A stretch of 53,630 nucleotides of DNA. Source: Clostridium sp. CAG:967 (GTDB lineage: Bacteria; Cyanobacteriota; Vampirovibrionia; Gastranaerophilales; Gastranaerophilaceae). The stretch covers positions 81,549 through 135,178 of the forward strand of contig HF991484.1 of NCBI GenBank assembly GCA_000433095.1, given 5' to 3'. The position numbers and the translations under genes are program-made. The notes below the pieces were generated by a model. It was not told the origin of the DNA. It searched no databases and saw nothing but the letters and a program-made list of their open reading frames with translations. This document shows positions 26,469 through 34,125 of the stretch, one piece after another (within the stretch, counting starts at the first letter, position 1; each line of letters begins with the position of its first letter).

Positions 26469-27020
26469 TTATGTAAGTTTTTTATTATATTTTCTTATTA
26501 TACTGATTATGTCAGATGCGTACCTGTCAAATAGTTTATTAACGCTTTCCTGTTCATTTTCTCTTATCGGATGTTTATCGGCTCTGTGATTTCCGTAGGA
26601 AAATAAATTTCCCTTAAGTTTATCATCTAATATTACATCAAATTTTGTTGTCTTTGATATATCAGTATATTCAAAATGACATAAGTCCAGTCGTTTTCCG
26701 TCGGGTGTTTTAAATTTCTTAGGTTTAACCGTCATTGATTTCAATTTATCAAATTGTATAGCAGCTTGAGGAATCGGTTCTGCAACATTAGAAACATTCA
26801 AACTGCCGCTTTGAGTTTTTAAAGTTTTTTGTTGTGATTTAAGCATATCTGCAACACCGACAAAAAACTCCTGCAATTTCTCAAACAGTGGCAGGTGTTT
26901 ATTATCCAGCGGCTTAACATACTTACTTACTACATCCTTTCCTTGAAAAGAAGGTCTTACAACATTGTTTCTGTTCTGATAATTACTATTAATAGTGAAT
27001 GCAGGAATAAAATTAATCAT
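26469..27020 (-). CDS. Lineage-type protein with N-terminal F-x-G segment
   Basis: I do not recognise a family. The 183 residues begin with a hydrophobic and Asn-rich segment leading to VVRPSFQGKDVV, then a helical, Gln/Lys-rich stretch and a C-terminal part with a short beta-rich region (KRLDLCHFEYTD, KFDVILDDKLKGNLFSYGNH). There is no signal peptide or membrane helix. The ribosome binding site AAAGGAG is strong. The N-terminal P-x-F-x-G pattern recurs at 28056 and in weaker form in other proteins of the window. Confidence 0.7.
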   Translation of the reverse strand: MINFIPAFTINSNYQNRNNVVRPSFQGKDVVSKYVKPLDNKHLPLFEKLQEFFVGVADMLKSQQKTLKTQSGSLNVSNVAEPIPQAAIQFDKLKSMTVKPKKFKTPDGKRLDLCHFEYTDISKTTKFDVILDDKLKGNLFSYGNHRADKHPIRENEQESVNKLFDRYASDIISIIRKYNKKLT

Positions 27021-27080
27021 AATATCTCCTTTGGGAAGTATAAAACTTAAAAAAAATTTTTTTTGCTAAAAATATATAAA

Positions 27081-27107
27081 AAAGACAGTCGATTTTTGAC
27101 TGTCTTT
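27081..27107 (-). terminator. Terminator of the 27133-28056 gene
   Basis: Stem AAAGACAGTC / GACTGTCTTT with loop GATTTTT; read on the minus strand it ends in a T-rich run. It lies just after the stop of the gene it serves. Confidence 0.8.
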
Positions 27108-27132
27108 TCTTAATTTACACACTAACTTTTAT

Positions 27133-28056
27133 TTACACATTTTCTTGAGGAATTTCATTTATCTGTTCTACTGCATCATGCAAATCCTGAATTTTTTCAA
27201 CGACTTCCTCAGGCAAGTCTTTTAAAGGGGCTTTTACCAGGGCTAAATCTTCTCTGTTTTGAGCCTCCTGTAAAAGAAAATCATTTTGCATTGCAAGTTC
27301 ATGTTGACGAGCTTTAGCAAGTTTTAATTGTTTTTCTTTCAACTCGTTATAATTGCGTGCAAATTCTCTGTTTTTTGCAGAAGAATGAGAAATCGAATGG
27401 AATAATCCGCCTAATAAAAGAGCTTGAGGAGCCCAATCAAGAGCTACAGAACCTGCTTCTTTTAACGCAGAAGGAGTTTTGTTTGCTAATTTATTAAATC
27501 CTGATTTCATTTTTCCGACTACGTTGTTGTTATTTAAGAATTTAGCAGTTTTAACAGTATATTTCTGTAAGAATTTAGGAGCTTCCATTGCTGCAAGTTT
27601 TCCTGCGCCTTTGCCAACAAGAGCAAGAACACCAAATCCTGCTGCAAGCATTGTTCCTAAGGACAACAACGGATGTTCCTGATCAAATTTGCGAACATCA
27701 GAAGAATTTTGAGCTAATTTCTTTTTACCTGCGCCCAATAAATCAATAGCAGCAAGAGCACCTGCCCATAAAGCAGTTGTTTTCAATCCGTTTGCCGCAC
27801 GTGCTGCCAAACCTGTAACCTGTTTTGAAAAGATTTTGGATTTGCCACGTGTAAACATTGCCGCACCCAAACCCGCTGCAACAGGAGCAGCATAGAATAA
27901 ACCGTTTGTGATTTTTCTATGTTTCTTTTCTTCTTGCGGGGAATATGTTTTTAAATAAGCAATTTTTTGTACTGAATTGTCGTCAAGGCTTATTAACTCA
28001 TCAATTCTGTCACGTCTGCCCTGAAAATTAGGATTCCCTATTGCCGAAACTTGCAT
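27133..28056 (-). CDS. Lineage-type membrane protein with N-terminal F-x-G segment
   Basis: No known family recognised. The 307 residues start MQVSAIGNPNFQGRRDRIDE, then have three or four Ala/Gly-rich hydrophobic helices (for example GLFYAAPVAAGLGAAMF, TALWAGALAAIDLLG, LLSLGTMLAAGFGVLALVG), basic linkers, and a C-terminal coiled-coil-like region (NELKEKQLKLAKARQHELAM) ending acidic. It should sit in the inner membrane with the long tail in the cytoplasm. I start at ATG 28056, which has AGG eight bases upstream; the frame also opens nine bases earlier at a GTG. It is a single-gene transcript. Confidence 0.72.
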   Translation of the reverse strand: MQVSAIGNPNFQGRRDRIDELISLDDNSVQKIAYLKTYSPQEEKKHRKITNGLFYAAPVAAGLGAAMFTRGKSKIFSKQVTGLAARAANGLKTTALWAGALAAIDLLGAGKKKLAQNSSDVRKFDQEHPLLSLGTMLAAGFGVLALVGKGAGKLAAMEAPKFLQKYTVKTAKFLNNNNVVGKMKSGFNKLANKTPSALKEAGSVALDWAPQALLLGGLFHSISHSSAKNREFARNYNELKEKQLKLAKARQHELAMQNDFLLQEAQNREDLALVKAPLKDLPEEVVEKIQDLHDAVEQINEIPQENV

Positions 28057-28148
28057 TATACACACCTACACTTTCGCACTTTAATTATACTGTATTAAAA
28101 CCGAAAAGTAAATTTTTTTGCTTAAAATTAAGATTTTTGTTAAGAATA

Positions 28149-28177
28149 TTTACAACCAATTTTATTTTATATATTAT
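28149..28177 (+). promoter_or_regulatory. Promoter placing the mtaB start at +1 (leaderless)
   Basis: TTTACA (28149-28154), 17 bp, TATTAT (28172-28177), then 6 bp and the ATG at 28184. No Shine-Dalgarno sequence precedes the ATG. Confidence 0.55.
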
Positions 28178-28183
28178 AAAACA

Positions 28184-29479
28184 ATGAAAAATTTTTACAT
28201 TCACACAATGGGCTGTAAATCTAACCAATTTGAAAGCTCTGTTATTACCGAAAACTTACAAAACGATGGCTTAACAAAAGTTAATAACATAAACGAAGCA
28301 GATATTTATATCTTAAATTCTTGTACGGTTACTCATAAAAGCGACAACGAAGCTCTATATCTTTTACGTGCCGCTAAACACAAAAAACCTGATATATTAA
28401 CTGTTTTAACAGGCTGTGTTGCTCAGATTGAGAAAGATAAACTTCTTGAAAACGGGTTTATAGATTATGTTATTGGTAATGATGAAAAACTTCATATGTC
28501 TGAAACATTAAAACTTATCAGAAATAATAATATTAAATCAAAAGCTTCAGATATTATGGAACTTAAAACATTTAATAAAGCTGTGCTTACTGATATGTCT
28601 AAAACCCGAGCAAGCCTTAAAATCCAGGACGGATGTGATAACAGATGCTCATATTGCATAATTCCGTTTGCCAGAGGCAAAAGCCGCAGTGCCGATGTAG
28701 ATTTTATAATTGATCAGATTAACAACTTTGCAAAACATGGTTTTAAAGAAGTTGTATTAACCGGAATTCACATAGGTCAATGGGGAAAAGATATCGGTAT
28801 GGAACTTTTAGACCTATTAAAAGAAATTGAAAGCAGAACAAATATTCACAGATACCGTTTAGGCTCTCTTAACCCGCTTGAAATAACAGATGATATGCTT
28901 GAATTCTTAAAAACATCAGAAAAATTCTGCCCGCATTTTCATCTTTCGCTTCAGTCTGCCTGCAACAAAACCCTCCGCTCCATGAACAGGTTCTATAAGG
29001 TTGAGGATTATCTAAAACAAATTGATAAAATAAACGGCTTATTTAATCTTCCGTTTTTAGGAAGTGATATTATAACCGGATTTGCAGGCGAAACCGAAGA
29101 GGATTTCAGAACAACAGTAGAAAATCTTAGAGTTTCGGGATTGTCCCAAATTCATACCTTCCCTTATTCTGTCAGAGAAGGTACTGCAGGAGCAAAAGCA
29201 GAAAATCAGGTCGATGAAAAAATCAGACAAATAAGAGCTGATATTGTCAAAGCTCTTTCTGCATTAAAGCACAATGAATTTATAAACAAAAATATTGGAA
29301 CAGAACAAGAAGTATTGATTGAAAAACACCCTGACAAAAAAACAGGAATTCTCAAAGGTGTTACCAGAAATTATCTCACAGTGCTTCTTGACTCGGATGA
29401 CGAAAAACTTTTAAATTCTTTAAAAACCGTTAAAATTACAAAATATGAAAACAATAAACTATATGGCGAATTAATATAA
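28184..29479 (+). CDS. mtaB: tRNA methylthiotransferase, MtaB type
   Basis: A radical-SAM enzyme that adds a methylthio group to t6A at position 37 of certain tRNAs. The N-terminal UPF0004 domain supplies three cluster cysteines (HTMGCKSNQFESSV, ILNSCTVTHKSDNEA, VLTGCVAQIE); the radical SAM motif CxxxCxxC is in IQDGCDNRCSYCIIPFARG; a TRAM domain ends the protein. The THKSDNEA block and short second Cys loop favour MtaB over MiaB. I start at ATG 28184 (MKNFYIHTMGCKSNQ) as in the family; the frame opens 22 codons earlier into AT-rich DNA that holds the promoter. Confidence 0.92.
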   Translation: MKNFYIHTMGCKSNQFESSVITENLQNDGLTKVNNINEADIYILNSCTVTHKSDNEALYLLRAAKHKKPDILTVLTGCVAQIEKDKLLENGFIDYVIGNDEKLHMSETLKLIRNNNIKSKASDIMELKTFNKAVLTDMSKTRASLKIQDGCDNRCSYCIIPFARGKSRSADVDFIIDQINNFAKHGFKEVVLTGIHIGQWGKDIGMELLDLLKEIESRTNIHRYRLGSLNPLEITDDMLEFLKTSEKFCPHFHLSLQSACNKTLRSMNRFYKVEDYLKQIDKINGLFNLPFLGSDIITGFAGETEEDFRTTVENLRVSGLSQIHTFPYSVREGTAGAKAENQVDEKIRQIRADIVKALSALKHNEFINKNIGTEQEVLIEKHPDKKTGILKGVTRNYLTVLLDSDDEKLLNSLKTVKITKYENNKLYGELI

Positions 29480-29480
29480 A

Positions 29481-29510
29481 AAAGGGCTCTTAAAAAGAGC
29501 CCTTTTTTTT
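29481..29510 (+). terminator. Bidirectional terminator between mtaB and the Bax-inhibitor-like gene
   Basis: Stem AAAGGGCTCTT / AAGAGCCCTTT with loop AAA, then T; the preceding A run lets it serve the minus-strand gene too. Confidence 0.9.
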
Positions 29511-30240
29511 AATTCCGGCTGTTTAATTTAGCCAGTAATCTTAAAATCTCGGTATAAAGCCATACCATAGTAATCATAAGCCCCATTGCTCCATACCATT
29601 CATAATCCTTGCTCAGCATGTTTCGAGAAGCTGTTTCAATAAAGAAAAAGTCCTGGATTAAAGCCATTGCAGCAATCACGACAACCAGAAGGCTAAACCC
29701 TATTCCGACAATCCCTGATTCCCAAATAAGAGGAATACTGCGTCCGAAAAACATTGCAACAATTTGGATTAAATAAATAACAAGTACCGAAAGTATTGCG
29801 GTTTTCAATACAGCAGCAAATTTATCAGTGTATTGTATCATTTTTGCTTTATAAAGCATAAGCATTACAAATAAAACTGCAAATGTACCAAGTATCGCCT
29901 GCAAAACTATTCCATGCCATTGTGCTTCAAAAAACATAGAAAAAGCACCAAGCACAAGACCTTCAAAAAATGCATACGGAGCAGCTGTGTATTTAGCGAT
30001 TTTCACATTAAAACATGTTGCTAAAACCAATACCAGACCGATTATAGCACCGGCACCCATCATTACGGGAACCATTCCCGGCGCTGAGAATAATGAATAA
30101 ATACTGATTGCGGCACCGGCAACTAAGCATGCAAAAAGCATGAATATTTTATTTACAGTACCCGAAATTGTCATAGGTTCCCCCTCAAGAATTCTTTCCT
30201 GAGCACCAAACCTGTCTTCATTTAATATAGGATTTGACAT
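29509..30240 (-). CDS. Bax inhibitor-1 / YccA family membrane protein
   Basis: The 243 residues contain seven hydrophobic helices and family landmarks: GTVNKIF before helix 1, YAFFEGLVLGAFSM, IQDFFFIE with its acidic residues in the penultimate helix, and a final WYGAMGLMITMVWLYTEILR. Bacterial members such as B. subtilis YetJ act as pH-sensitive calcium leak channels of the inner membrane; that role is known for relatives only. An acidic cytoplasmic N terminus precedes helix 1. The gene is monocistronic, diverging from the ABC exporter. Confidence 0.9.
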   Translation of the reverse strand: MSNPILNEDRFGAQERILEGEPMTISGTVNKIFMLFACLVAGAAISIYSLFSAPGMVPVMMGAGAIIGLVLVLATCFNVKIAKYTAAPYAFFEGLVLGAFSMFFEAQWHGIVLQAILGTFAVLFVMLMLYKAKMIQYTDKFAAVLKTAILSVLVIYLIQIVAMFFGRSIPLIWESGIVGIGFSLLVVVIAAMALIQDFFFIETASRNMLSKDYEWYGAMGLMITMVWLYTEILRLLAKLNSRN

Positions 30241-30319
30241 AATGAACTCCTTCCTTTACCATGATTATATAGTATATTACGAAAATATTCTATATCTTAA
30301 TAATTTTATAAGGTTTAAC

Positions 30320-32104
30320 ATGTTTTTAGAAAACTTTAAAAGATTTATTCAATACTATGGTAAAGGAAGATACCTAAGCCTTTGCGGCTTTATCGGACTG
30401 TCTTTAACAGCCGGTTTTTTTGAATTTATAGGATTGGCACTTATTTACCCTTTTATTATGCTTATAATTGCTCCTGATACGCTGTCTTCCCAAATCCCGT
30501 TTTTTAAAATCCCAAACTGTACTCAAGCTGGACTTATTATTGGTCTTAGTGTTTTTGTTGTATTTCTTTTAAAAAATGTCTTTATAATTTTTTCTCAATA
30601 TATTCAAAACAAATTTGTAGTAAATTGGAAAAAAGATATTACTAAAAATTTCATGGAATATTATATATATGCTCCATACAAAGATACTATGAAAACATCC
30701 GTTACCGATAAACTTTTTGTATTGGATATTCTCTGCAACCAATCAATTGACGGATTTATAATGAGAGGATTGAACCTTATTACTAATGCAATTATTGTTA
30801 TTATGATAATAGGTTTACTGCTTATTAAATTCCCTGTACCTGCAATTGTTACTATTATTTTCTCTACGGTTTCATTATATTCTCAAAATCTGTTTTTTAA
30901 GAAAAGAATGGCTGATTTAAATGCCAATATTGCATCAGAATTCGAAAAATACAAAACTGCAATGCTTGAAAATATCTCTAACATTAAAGATTTAAAAATT
31001 CTTTCCGCTGAAAAAATATTTTTTGACAACTATCTGGAAAAAGAAGTTTCTTTTAGAAATATTCAAAAACTGCAAGGGTTTTACGCAGGTATTCCTCCCT
31101 ATATAATAGAGTTACTGATTATATGTTCATTATTTATTCTGGCGGGAATAATCTCAATACAAAATATTACTGACAATGCAAAACTTATTTCTTCATTTGC
31201 TATCATGGTGGCTGCTATCTTTAGAATAGCACCTGCTCTTAACAGAATTCAGGCTTCAATAATTGCCATAAACAATTCAAGAGGCTTTGTCAAAAGAATT
31301 AACGCTGAATATGAAGAATGTAATCTTGCAAATTTTGAGAAATATGAAACTGACAGCTTAGAAAAATTAGATTTTAGAAACAAAATTATTTTGAAAAATA
31401 TCAATTTTTCATACAACAATAATAAACAAGTATTAAAAAATCTGTCTTTAGAAATAAATAAAGGTGATTTTATAGGTATTATAGGACTATCAGGAGCTGG
31501 GAAAAGCACACTTGCAGACGTGCTTATGGGACTGTTGCCGCCGGATTCCGGTGAAATCATGGTTGATAACATTACACTCAACAATAAAAACTATTCAAAA
31601 TTTAGACACATGATAGGATATGTTCCACAACAGGTTAATGTTATAGATAAATCATTCAAAGAAAATGTAGCATGGGGATGCACAAATATAAATGAAGAAG
31701 GAGTTATCAAAGCATTAAAAGCTGCTCAAATTTATGATGTTATACAGGAATACCCTGAAGGGATAAACGCTAACGCCATAGTAGGCTCCAACGGTCTGTC
31801 CCAAGGGCAGAAACAACGTCTGGCAATAGCACGTGCACTATACAGAGATGCTGAAATTTTGATATTTGACGAAGCAACATCCTCACTTGATGTTCAGGTG
31901 GAAAATGAAATAACGGAAATGCTCAAAACCTTAAGCTCATCAAAAACTATAATTGCAATAGCGCACAGATTATCCACATTAAAAGCATGTAATAAACTCG
32001 TTTACTTGAAAGACGGCAAAATTGTAGATATAGGTACGTTCAGCGAACTTTCTTCACGTCATGAGGATTTTTATAACCTGGTGAAATTATCCTCAATTAA
32101 TTAA
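30320..32104 (+). CDS. ABC exporter, fused permease and ATPase (lipid/oligosaccharide flippase type)
   Basis: A half-transporter of 594 residues that would dimerise in the inner membrane. The N-terminal half has about six membrane helices. The ATPase domain has Walker A GLSGAGKST (about residues 389-396 from this start), the Q-loop YVPQQ, signature LSQGQKQRLAIARAL, Walker B/D-loop IFDEATSSLD and the switch His in AIAHRLSTL. The overall look is close to the PglK/MsbA group that flips lipid-linked sugars, but the cargo is not proven. I start at ATG 30320 with AAGG seven bases upstream; the open frame runs 26 codons further into the promoter region. Confidence 0.87.
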   Translation: MFLENFKRFIQYYGKGRYLSLCGFIGLSLTAGFFEFIGLALIYPFIMLIIAPDTLSSQIPFFKIPNCTQAGLIIGLSVFVVFLLKNVFIIFSQYIQNKFVVNWKKDITKNFMEYYIYAPYKDTMKTSVTDKLFVLDILCNQSIDGFIMRGLNLITNAIIVIMIIGLLLIKFPVPAIVTIIFSTVSLYSQNLFFKKRMADLNANIASEFEKYKTAMLENISNIKDLKILSAEKIFFDNYLEKEVSFRNIQKLQGFYAGIPPYIIELLIICSLFILAGIISIQNITDNAKLISSFAIMVAAIFRIAPALNRIQASIIAINNSRGFVKRINAEYEECNLANFEKYETDSLEKLDFRNKIILKNINFSYNNNKQVLKNLSLEINKGDFIGIIGLSGAGKSTLADVLMGLLPPDSGEIMVDNITLNNKNYSKFRHMIGYVPQQVNVIDKSFKENVAWGCTNINEEGVIKALKAAQIYDVIQEYPEGINANAIVGSNGLSQGQKQRLAIARALYRDAEILIFDEATSSLDVQVENEITEMLKTLSSSKTIIAIAHRLSTLKACNKLVYLKDGKIVDIGTFSELSSRHEDFYNLVKLSSIN

Positions 32105-32123
32105 AAAAAATTAAAAAAAGTAC

Positions 32124-32152
32124 TTTACAATAAAAATTTTTTATTTTATAAT
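32124..32152 (+). promoter_or_regulatory. Probable promoter of tRNA-Asn
   Basis: TTTACA (32124-32129), 17 bp, TATAAT (32147-32152); the mature tRNA begins 54 bp after the -10 box. Confidence 0.55.
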
Positions 32153-32206
32153 AACTACATAAGCCTTAGCAATCAATATTGCAGGGCACATAATATAAAT
32201 ATATAT

Positions 32207-32278
32207 TCCTCAGTAGCTCAATGGCGGAGCAACCGGCTGTTAACCGGTAGGTTGTTGGTTCGAGTCCAACCTGGGGAG
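32207..32278 (+). tRNA. tRNA-Asn (anticodon GTT)
   Basis: A 72-nt cloverleaf without encoded CCA: acceptor TCCTCAG / CTGGGGA, anticodon stem ACCGG/CCGGT around loop CTGTTAA (anticodon GTT), T loop GTTCGAGTC and discriminator G. Its last four bases (GGAG) are the start of the repeat that bounds the integrated element. Confidence 0.95.
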
Positions 32279-33819
32279 TTTTTTCTATTATTAGGGTCTG
32301 AATTAGGTTCAAGCCCTTTTTTAATGCCCGTTTCCAGAGTTCGATTGTTGTCCAAATTGGAGCATAAATTGTACTGATTTTCAGCAATAGTTCTAAAGAC
32401 AGGTTTCAAATCTATATTAAATACCTTGTCCTTATAAGTGATTTTTTCGCTGATTATTTCTAAAATCTTTCTTCGTTGAGCTGTAGTTCCTTTTTGATAA
32501 TATTCGTACGCATTATCCGTAAACCTAAGCAGAGTGTCTGCTTGCTCATAAAACTGTTTGTCTAATTTGTCAATCTCATCTAACTGAATTTTAAGTTTGT
32601 CTTTTTCTGACTGCCACTTATCATTTTGAGTTTTCCAAAAGTCATGAGTTATAGTTCCGTCCAATTTGAGGGTAAATGCTTGTACAATCCTGTTGTCTAA
32701 TGTCTTAATCTGCCTTGCAATATTAGTTTTAATCTCTCTTGAATAACCGTTTTTCTTTTCATGTACAATCTTTAAAGAAGCTGCAATCTTTGCTCTTATG
32801 TCTTGAGGTATGACAATCAGTTTTAAAACTTCTGCAATAGATTTATCAATCTTTGTTTCATTGATATAATCACGCTTACAATCTCCGCCCTTGTTACCTG
32901 TGCAGTGGTAATAAACATATTTACCTTTTTTGAGCTCTGCTGTTAAAAGGCAACCACAATGCTCACAACGAATTAAACCTGTATAAGCAAAATCAATATT
33001 ATGCTTTCTGACTTTATTCGGGTCAACAAGTCTGTCTTGAACTCTATAAAACAGTTCTTTGCTTATAATTGCTTTATGGTTAGCATTTTCGTAGATTTTA
33101 TCTTTAAACTTAAAAACACCTGTATAGAAGATATTTTTCAACATGTGTTCAATAGAAGTTTTAGGAATTTTCTTGCCTGTTTTACTTCTTAATCCGTCCT
33201 CATAAAGTTTTGCTGTCAGACTTCTTAATGAATACATACCGCTATCATACATTTCAAAAGCTCTTTTTACATAGAATGCATTTTTTTCATCAATAATAAT
33301 TGTTTTTGAACCATCTTCTCTTGAAACATTCTTATAACCTAACGGTGCTTGATGAGGGTATCCACCTTGTTCAGCTTTTTGTCTTAAGCCGGCAAGGGTT
33401 CTCACTCCTATAACTTTTCTTTCGTATTCAGCAAAACTCATACCTATATTACGCATTAAATCTCCTTCAATGGTATCAACATTTGCTTCAGTCGCAGATA
33501 ACAATTTAATTCCTTTGCGTTCAAAAAGAGGTCTTAATACTCCATGGTAATCGGTTGTATTTCTTGAAATACGGTCTAACCGCCAAATAACTAGAGCTTT
33601 TATATTGTTTTTCTTTTTACCGCAATATGTCATAAGCTCTTGAATTTCAGGTCTATCAAGATTTTTAGCAGATTTGCCCTCATCAACAAAAATTTTATCT
33701 ACGGCAAAACCGCTTTTTTGTGCAAATTCAACGCAGACCTTTTTTTGATTTTCTATACTGAAACCGTGTTTTGCCTGTTCCTCTGATGATACTCTTGCAT
33801 AAATAACCGCTTTTTCCAT
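32218..33819 (-). CDS. Large serine recombinase (integrase of the element)
   Basis: A 533-residue site-specific recombinase. The N-terminal resolvase domain starts MEKAVIYARVSSEEQ with the nucleophilic Ser at 11 or 12 and has WRLDRISRN; a recombinase domain follows (PLGYKNV...); then a zinc ribbon (CEHCGCLL and a later YHCTGNKGGDC) and a coiled coil. It should integrate and excise the element. Its final residues from about PGWTRTNNL on are encoded by the antisense strand of the tRNA-Asn, so the present C terminus is supplied by the chromosome. In the excised circle the frame would continue into 36 other codons at the right end of the element (45,335-45,445). Confidence 0.93.
   Translation of the reverse strand: MEKAVIYARVSSEEQAKHGFSIENQKKVCVEFAQKSGFAVDKIFVDEGKSAKNLDRPEIQELMTYCGKKKNNIKALVIWRLDRISRNTTDYHGVLRPLFERKGIKLLSATEANVDTIEGDLMRNIGMSFAEYERKVIGVRTLAGLRQKAEQGGYPHQAPLGYKNVSREDGSKTIIIDEKNAFYVKRAFEMYDSGMYSLRSLTAKLYEDGLRSKTGKKIPKTSIEHMLKNIFYTGVFKFKDKIYENANHKAIISKELFYRVQDRLVDPNKVRKHNIDFAYTGLIRCEHCGCLLTAELKKGKYVYYHCTGNKGGDCKRDYINETKIDKSIAEVLKLIVIPQDIRAKIAASLKIVHEKKNGYSREIKTNIARQIKTLDNRIVQAFTLKLDGTITHDFWKTQNDKWQSEKDKLKIQLDEIDKLDKQFYEQADTLLRFTDNAYEYYQKGTTAQRRKILEIISEKITYKDKVFNIDLKPVFRTIAENQYNLCSNLDNNRTLETGIKKGLEPNSDPNNRKNSPGWTRTNNLPVNSRLLRH
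32275..32310 (+). repeat. Left attachment-site repeat
   Basis: 36 bp starting with the last four bases of tRNA-Asn. It equals 45446-45481 over the first 22 bp and the last 12 bp, with two mismatches between. Confidence 0.9.
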
Positions 33820-33872
33820 ATATTTTCCTCACATACCTATTTTATCTTACTAGCATTTATGTTGCTACAATT

Positions 33873-34022
33873 TCATGAAAGTTCATGAACTTTTGTATCA
33901 TCATAAATTTCTTTAAGCACACTGACATAATCTACAAGCAGCTCAAAATCTCTCTCATCTGTCGATAGAGTGTTATTTGGGAGAATATTAACAGTTATGT
34001 CATCTGCTTTAAGTGTTATCAT
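33873..34022 (-). CDS. Possible 49-residue protein
   Basis: A short frame MITLKADDITVN...VHELS between the recombinase and helicase genes on the same strand. The composition is protein-like (acidic, amphipathic helix near the end, no rare bias), and it fills most of an otherwise empty 300-bp gap. It has no clear ribosome binding site, so I am not sure it is translated. Function unknown. Confidence 0.4.
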   Translation of the reverse strand: MITLKADDITVNILPNNTLSTDERDFELLVDYVSVLKEIYDDTKVHELS

Positions 34023-34067
34023 TTTTATAAAAAGTGTATAAATTTTTAGATTACAAAATTACACACA

Positions 34068-34112
34068 GCAAAAAACACCCCGAAAATAAACAACCGTCTA
34101 TTTTCAGGGTGT
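34068..34112 (-). terminator. Terminator of the primase-helicase operon
   Basis: A long hairpin with arms ACACCC-C-GAAAAT and ATTTTC-A-GGGTGT (one mismatch); on the minus strand it is followed by a run of T. It lies just after the helicase stop. Confidence 0.75.
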
Positions 34113-34125
34113 AATTTACCGCAAG

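Noticed and set aside
32166..32387. Small frame over the tRNA-Asn and attachment site on the minus strand
   Set aside because: It is antisense of the tRNA and overlaps the end of the recombinase in another frame; no start signals.
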